Part shown: piece after piece, positions 6,887 to 10,866 of the stretch
Numbering within the stretch: the first letter of the stretch is position 1
Layout of the letters: the number at the start of each line of letters is the position of its first letter
Assembly (NCBI GenBank): GCA_012520135.1
Contig: JAAYOX010000168.1
Span: 1 to 10,866 of the forward strand
Length of the DNA: 10,866 nt
Reading direction: 5' to 3'
Origin: Clostridia bacterium
GTDB lineage: Bacteria > Bacillota > DULZ01
Made by a program: the position numbers and the translations under genes
Notes under the pieces: generated by a model
The model's database searches: none
The model's input: the letters and a program-made list of their open reading frames with translations, nothing else
What the model was told of the DNA's origin: nothing

Positions 6887-8752
6887 CTAAATAATTGCCA
6901 GAAAAAGGACAATAATCCCCGCAACGCCGGTAATGGCCACCACCAGATAGCGCGACAAACTTCCATCGTTGAAACGTTGCAGTAAAGTCCCTGCTCCCTT
7001 TACAATTCCGACAACGCCATCATCATAAAGCCAGGTAATACAACGCTCTATGAAAACACAAAGGGCAGAAAAACCGTTTGCAACATGCATGAGCCAATTA
7101 TAAGGATCAAACAACTGCTTTTCGGCCGCATTATATATATTTTTCAGCACAGGTGCGTAATGAATATGGTCTGCAGCGTCCAGTGCGCTGCCTGATTTTT
7201 TACTTCCGTATAGATGATCACCAAGAGACAGAAGCAACACGGCGATGGAAATCAGAACAAGAACTGTGGAATGGGGCCACCCGGAGTATACTTCAGTATC
7301 CCCCAACGCCGGACACAAAAGGCCGTCCAAGGGCAATGTGTTGGCCACGCCAAAGAGCACGCACAATACGGCTAAGACACCCATCGGTAAAAACATGCCG
7401 GCGCTTGATTCCCGGACGTATTTTTTAGCTGATGGAAGCTTATACTCTCCGCCAAATGCCGCCCTTCCCAGTTTGAGGAATGAAATGGCCGTCATAAAGG
7501 CACCCAGCAGAGCACCCAGATAAAACACCACATTGCTTTCCAGCGCTGCGTCGAAAACGAGCTCTTTGGAGAAGAATCCGTTCAAGGGCGGCACACCTGA
7601 GATCGCCAGCGCGCTTATGACAAAACAGATCGCGGTAACAGGCATCTTTTTGGCAAGCCCGCCGATTTTCCTGAGGTCTGTCGTCCCTGTCTGTATTTCC
7701 ACACTGCCCGCCGTCATAAACAGGCAACTCTTATAGATAACGTGGTTAAGCATATGGAAAAGGCCGCCAACGATACCGATAGGCAGCGCCGTTCCTATAC
7801 CCAGTACCATGTATCCGACCTGGCTGATCGCATGGTAGGAAAGCAACCGTTTCATATCCTTCTGTATCAAGGCCATGGCCACGGCAAGGACGATGGTGAG
7901 TGTCCCGATGGTCATCACCGCAATACTTGCGCCGCTTCCCGGCTGGAGATCATAAATATCCATAACAATGCGCGCCGTAAGGTAGATTCCCAGGAATTTT
8001 TCAAGGGCAGCGGGGAAGGCCACCATAAAGGGGGTAGGGGCATCATCCGCCGCATTGGGAATCCAGCTGTGGAAAGGCATGCTGCCCGCCTTGCCGATAG
8101 CGCCCAGCATCATACAGACAAACCCGAAGGCAGATATTCCAGACACGGGCAATTTCTGCATCTGGCTGATATAAAGCGTACCCGCCTGATAGGCAGTAAT
8201 AATGATACCCAACATCAGCAAAAGGTCAGCGGTGCCGGATAGCGTCAAGGCTTTAACTGCTGTCTTCGGATTGTGCATGTTATTGATAAGCAGTATCCCA
8301 AAGAGAGTACACAACAGTCCTTCCCAGAAAAACAGCATCACACCCAGATTATCCGACATGAATGCTCCGTTCATCATCGCCAGGCTTATATACATATAGA
8401 GCATAAAGCAACCTGCATAATTTTTTTCCTTTAAAAATACGACACTGTATAAGATGATAAGCAAAAAGCCGGCGGCGATAAACAGCAAAAACATTGAAGA
8501 GAAGCTATAAACATTTAATGCAATATCCAATCCACATGATGAGAAGGGAAAAACCAGATAAAAACCTTCCGACCGGTAAAGGCTTACCGCAAACAGAAGA
8601 TTGACGGCCGCAGATACCAGAGAAAGTATCAACGCTGGAATATAGTGCTTACCCAGAAACCACAGAACAACTCCGATGGCGACAGGCAACACTATCATGA
8701 ACCATATAATATTTGCACCACTGCCCAGAAACAGACTGATGGAATTCAGCAT
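6887..8752 (-). CDS. Antiporter-like proton-channel subunit, NuoL/HyfB-like (second of three)
   Basis: The largest membrane subunit at 621 residues, close to E. coli NuoL (613). Charged channel residues are conserved: Glu144 (FFWEG), Lys221 (IGKAGSMPFHSWIPNA), His333, His337, Lys341 and Lys396 (GFFSKEL). The extra C-terminal portion (from about residue 530, with FDPYNW near 553-558 and a final hydrophobic helix) is the kind of extension that in NuoL forms the long lateral helix and terminal anchor; a lateral helix here is inferred, not shown. The usual LLHSATMVKAG-type segment is replaced by AFPAALEKFLGIY (245-257), placing a Glu-Lys pair at 251-252. An AAGGGGGG-type site lies upstream, and the previous gene ends six bases before the start. 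Confidence 0.93.
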   Translation of the reverse strand: MLNSISLFLGSGANIIWFMIVLPVAIGVVLWFLGKHYIPALILSLVSAAVNLLFAVSLYRSEGFYLVFPFSSCGLDIALNVYSFSSMFLLFIAAGFLLIILYSVVFLKEKNYAGCFMLYMYISLAMMNGAFMSDNLGVMLFFWEGLLCTLFGILLINNMHNPKTAVKALTLSGTADLLLMLGIIITAYQAGTLYISQMQKLPVSGISAFGFVCMMLGAIGKAGSMPFHSWIPNAADDAPTPFMVAFPAALEKFLGIYLTARIVMDIYDLQPGSGASIAVMTIGTLTIVLAVAMALIQKDMKRLLSYHAISQVGYMVLGIGTALPIGIVGGLFHMLNHVIYKSCLFMTAGSVEIQTGTTDLRKIGGLAKKMPVTAICFVISALAISGVPPLNGFFSKELVFDAALESNVVFYLGALLGAFMTAISFLKLGRAAFGGEYKLPSAKKYVRESSAGMFLPMGVLAVLCVLFGVANTLPLDGLLCPALGDTEVYSGWPHSTVLVLISIAVLLLSLGDHLYGSKKSGSALDAADHIHYAPVLKNIYNAAEKQLFDPYNWLMHVANGFSALCVFIERCITWLYDDGVVGIVKGAGTLLQRFNDGSLSRYLVVAITGVAGIIVLFLAII

Positions 8753-8758
8753 ATTAGA

Positions 8759-10168
8759 TTAGATCCCCCCCCTTATCAGAGATGCAAATCCCGACGGCAC
8801 GTTTATGAATATCCCAAGGGCGACTGACAGTACAGCGAGTAACATAACCGACACCACCATCAGAGGCGCCCCTTCCTTTACGTCGGAGACGGTTTGTCCC
8901 AGAAACACTTTGATAAAAAGCCTTGTAAGGTATAAGATGGTCATAACCGCGCCTGCAATAAAAACAGCGCCAAGCGTAATGTTCCCTGCTGAAATAATTC
9001 CGTCGATAACAAGGTATTTTGCAAAAAAGCCGCCGAAGGGGGGTATCCCCATTACGGAAAAAGCACAGAATAAGAACGCCAGCGCGGTAAGAGGCATGCA
9101 CTTATACAACCCGCCCATTTTGGTTATATCCTTTGTATGCATATTATGTTCCACAATGCCTGCGCATAGGAACAGGCCGCCCTTTGCCACGCTGTGCATC
9201 AGAATATACAGCATTCCTCCCACAACACCAATCTCATTGCCGCAGGATAATCCCAGAAGTATAAAGGCAAGCTGGCTTATAGTAGAATAAGCAATAACCC
9301 TCTTGATATCGTTTGCCCGCATAGCCACTCCTGCGCTTATCAGCGCGCTGACAGCAGCAATAACAGGCACTGCAACAGTAAATACCGCATCTATATCTAA
9401 ATTTATGACAAATAAGCGTGCATACATATAAACACCTATTTTTACAAGCACTGCCGCATGCAGAAGCGATGTGACCGGTGAAGGTGCAACGCCGGCATCC
9501 GGCAGCCAGTTGTGCAGAGGGAATGTTGCGGATTTCGAAAGGATTCCGAACAAGATCAGGACAATAATCCAGGACGGTATATGTGTGCCTTTCATAGCTG
9601 CAAGATCAAATGTACCGGTTTCTCCATATATGCCAACAAAGCCAATGAGCATGATAAGCGCACCGGCTACAGTCACGATAAAAGCCTTGTTGGCACGGCG
9701 TATGGTTATTTCTTCACGGTAAAAACCGATGAGCCTCCAGCAACAGATGGCCGATATCTCCCAGAATATATAGATGAAGATAAGGTTTGTGGAAAAGACC
9801 AGTCCCATCATGGCACCTATGAACAGGCAAACCATCATGTAATATTCATTCTGATTATCATATTCCTTTATATATTCAAATGAATAGATAACGATAACGG
9901 AAGCCACAAAAGAAGCGGTCATAGCCATAAATACGGCAAGAACATCCGCATAAAAGCCAAAGCTTAATCCCAGGGGTAGCTCGTAATGAAGAGAAAGAGG
10001 AGATCCGGCAAGAACATCAGGCAAAGCAAAGGCTGCACATAGAAAAGCGATAGCTGTAAAAGCTAACGCCGACATATTTCTTAGTTTTGTATTAATTGCT
10101 CCCAAAACAGGAAGAAGAAAAGCACCGCACAACGGAACACAAATACATGTAATTATATTGCTTCCCAT
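8759..10168 (-). CDS. Antiporter-like proton-channel subunit, NuoM/NuoL N-terminal-like (first of three)
   Basis: A 469-residue Proton_antipo_M family protein and the first gene of the operon. Visible channel residues are Glu137 (IFWEIS), Lys212 (SKSATFPLHNWLPDA), His237 and Lys243 (LLHAAVLVKIGVY), His325 and Lys329, and Lys384 (GIPPFGGFFAKY). The segment APSPVTSLLHAAVLVK is the form found in NuoL, NuoM and MrpA members. With no C-terminal extension it is closer in size to NuoM. It is one of three such subunits, the same number as in complex I. The ATG has an AAGGTGG site seven bases upstream, and a 559-base gene-free region precedes it. It ends in a run of eight G residues just before its stop. 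Confidence 0.93.
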   Translation of the reverse strand: MGSNIITCICVPLCGAFLLPVLGAINTKLRNMSALAFTAIAFLCAAFALPDVLAGSPLSLHYELPLGLSFGFYADVLAVFMAMTASFVASVIVIYSFEYIKEYDNQNEYYMMVCLFIGAMMGLVFSTNLIFIYIFWEISAICCWRLIGFYREEITIRRANKAFIVTVAGALIMLIGFVGIYGETGTFDLAAMKGTHIPSWIIVLILFGILSKSATFPLHNWLPDAGVAPSPVTSLLHAAVLVKIGVYMYARLFVINLDIDAVFTVAVPVIAAVSALISAGVAMRANDIKRVIAYSTISQLAFILLGLSCGNEIGVVGGMLYILMHSVAKGGLFLCAGIVEHNMHTKDITKMGGLYKCMPLTALAFLFCAFSVMGIPPFGGFFAKYLVIDGIISAGNITLGAVFIAGAVMTILYLTRLFIKVFLGQTVSDVKEGAPLMVVSVMLLAVLSVALGIFINVPSGFASLIRGGI

Positions 10169-10277
10169 TTATTTCCCACCTTAAAAAGTCTGATACGCAA
10201 ACGATTGTGAGCGTTTAACAGGTTCCACACCTATTAACTGGCAATATGGCAACCGCGGAAAAGGGGAGTATCCGATT

Positions 10278-10522
10278 TTTTGTGTAAATGGGTCCTTCAC
10301 ACTGCCGTAGGACGTACTATTTTAGCCGGGGGGAAAACCCCAAATAAAGAGCCAAATCCTTCCTTTAACCTGTCACTGAAATAGACATCACAGCGATAAG
10401 CGGTTTTTGGCTCTGGCTACTTTCCTCAGTTACCGATGATACCCTTCATTGGTGTTCGTGTCTGCTCTTTTACATAAATGGTCATCTCCTTTTCATTGGC
10501 GGTTTTATCCACTTACACAAAA
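10278..10522. mobile_element. MITE-like element with IS256-type terminal inverted repeats
   Basis: A 245-base segment bounded by imperfect inverted repeats: TTTTGTGTAAATGGGT at 10278-10293 and its complement at 10507-10522 (TTTTGTGTAAGTGGAT on the minus strand), matching at 14 of 16 positions. It has no transposase; the only small frame inside (10485-10426, minus) is 19 codons, starting MTIYVKEQ. A second inverted repeat of 9 bases (AGAGCCAAA 10348-10356, TTTGGCTCT 10406-10414) lies inside. The GTGTAAA-type ends resemble those of IS256-family elements, so an internally deleted derivative is the best guess. No target-site duplication is evident. It separates the candidate promoter from the first structural gene, so it would be transcribed as part of the leader. 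Confidence 0.5.
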
Positions 10523-10570
10523 CTATGCTCGTTCTTTTAACCGCATTGCGAGGATTAATACATCAGTAGT

Positions 10571-10599
10571 ACTGTAATATAAAATACATTCCCCGTCAA
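10571..10599 (-). promoter_or_regulatory. Candidate sigma-A promoter for the hydrogenase operon
   Basis: On the minus strand TTGACG (10599-10594) is followed after 17 bases by TACAGT (10576-10571). This gives a -35 box at 5 of 6 and a -10 box at 4 of 6 of the sigma-A consensus, in AT-rich DNA about 400 bases upstream of the first structural gene. It is the best match I found in the region, but such matches occur by chance in AT-rich sequence. Confidence 0.3.
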
Positions 10600-10727
10600 C
10601 CGTAATATATTAGCAATAAATCCATCAATCAGGGTTTAAGATAATATTTAGCCATTTGCGTTGTGTAACCGAATTCTATTATAAAGTATTTCTAAATTAT
10701 GTTTGTCGAAAATAATACTGTAAAATT

Positions 10728-10866
10728 TCAACATATCCTCGGAAGCAGCTCACCCCGTGGCATCATAATTTTCCTGCGCGTCCCGTACTCTGTCACGGCA
10801 TGTACATTGCCGCGTCCTTTCCTGACTTCCCCTATTATCGCGGCATTCTTGCCCATATTAACAGAA
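10728..10866 (-). CDS. hypE: HypE C-terminal end (hydrogenase maturation, cyanide-ligand synthesis), partial
   Basis: The last 45 codons of a gene that enters from the right edge. The visible protein contains GKNAAIIGEV near its start and ends in ELLPRIC followed by TGA. This matches the C-terminus of HypE, where a GKxAAIIGEV segment is followed by a basic stretch and the protein ends in PRIC. The final Cys is the residue carbamoylated by HypF and dehydrated by HypE to a thiocyanate, which supplies the CN ligands of the NiFe site. It lies on the same strand and upstream of the hydrogenase operon, so other hyp genes may continue beyond the window. The rest of the protein, including its ATP-binding domain, cannot be seen. 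Confidence 0.88.
   Translation of the reverse strand, partial: SVNMGKNAAIIGEVRKGRGNVHAVTEYGTRRKIMMPRGELLPRIC

Larger units (their letters stand above)
10169..10727. other. Gene-free region between hypE and the hydrogenase operon
   Basis: 559 bases with no credible gene on either strand. From the hypE side it holds an AT-rich stretch (about 10570-10727) with a candidate promoter, then the MITE-like element (10278-10522), then about 110 bases before the first structural gene. I see no convincing rho-independent terminator after hypE, so read-through from hyp genes into the hydrogenase operon is possible. No tRNA or recognised riboswitch class was found by eye. Confidence 0.7.

Noticed and set aside
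8765..8772. A run of eight C (G on the coding strand) at the end of the first antiporter-like gene, as a phase-variation tract.
   Set aside because: It lies three codons from the stop, so slippage would barely change the protein; it also doubles as the next gene's ribosome binding site.
199..9883. Plus-strand open frames opposite the operon.
   Set aside because: They are antisense shadows of clear minus-strand genes and have no family-like sequence or ribosome binding sites.
10195..10220. CGCAAACGATTGTGAGCGTTT resembling LacI/PurR-family operators.
   Set aside because: Only partial dyad symmetry (AACG...CGTT), no second site and no LacI-family gene in view.
10330..10342. GGGGTTTTCCCC-type hairpin on the minus strand as a transcription terminator.
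   Set aside because: The stem is only about four base pairs and no T tract follows.
10348..10414. The 9-bp inverted repeat AGAGCCAAA/TTTGGCTCT as the closing stem of a riboswitch.
   Set aside because: The enclosed 49 bases do not match the conserved core of any riboswitch class I know, and it lies inside the MITE-like element, which explains it better.
10648..10734. A 28-codon minus-strand frame (starts MLKFYSII) whose ATG overlaps the hypE stop.
   Set aside because: It is very short, AT-rich, has no recognisable family and no good ribosome binding site; it is likely chance.

Overview
The window carries one long minus-strand operon for a membrane-bound, energy-converting [NiFe] hydrogenase of group 4 that has an unusually complete complex I-like subunit set. 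The strong AGGAGG-type ribosome binding sites, use of GTG and probably TTG starts, moderate GC content and gene content suggest an anaerobic Firmicute of the Clostridia type. That placement is inference, because no rRNA or other phylogenetic marker lies in the window.

Layout in transcription order (right to left). At 10866-10728 is the C-terminal end of HypE, the [NiFe] cofactor cyanide-ligand enzyme, ending in the diagnostic Cys. At 10727-10169 is a gene-free region of about 560 bases with a candidate sigma-A promoter (10571-10599) and a 245-base MITE-like element (10278-10522) bounded by imperfect inverted repeats. The operon follows without a break: three antiporter-like proton-channel subunits (10168-8759, 8752-6887, 6860-5397), a NuoJ-like subunit (5382-4891), NuoK-like (4889-4578), NuoA-like (4565-4245), NuoB-like small subunit (4167-3655), NuoC-like (3716-3198), the NiFe large subunit NuoD/HycE-like (3201-1975), NuoH-like (1887-949), an 8Fe ferredoxin NuoI-like (952-590), and a HycI-type maturation protease (590-99). 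A clear rho-independent terminator closes the unit at 8-35. Most junctions are short gaps or ATGA/TGATG overlaps, as expected for translational coupling.

How it works (inference from the families). Low-potential electrons, most likely from reduced ferredoxin, enter through the two [4Fe-4S] clusters of the NuoI-like protein. They pass through the proximal cluster of the NuoB-like subunit to the NiFe site, held by two CxxC motifs of the large subunit, where protons are reduced to H2 (or the reverse). The NuoH/A/J/K-like subunits and three antiporter-like subunits would couple this to H+ or Na+ translocation. The HypE end upstream and the HycI-like protease downstream supply NiFe cofactor assembly and C-terminal processing.

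The most notable point is that the complex has homologues of all eleven core complex I subunits (A, B, C, D, H, I, J, K, L, M, N), including NuoA and a full-length NuoJ, yet the large subunit keeps all four NiFe-ligand cysteines and the cleavable tail. The described Ech, Hyc/Hyf and Mbh hydrogenases, as I recall them, lack NuoA.
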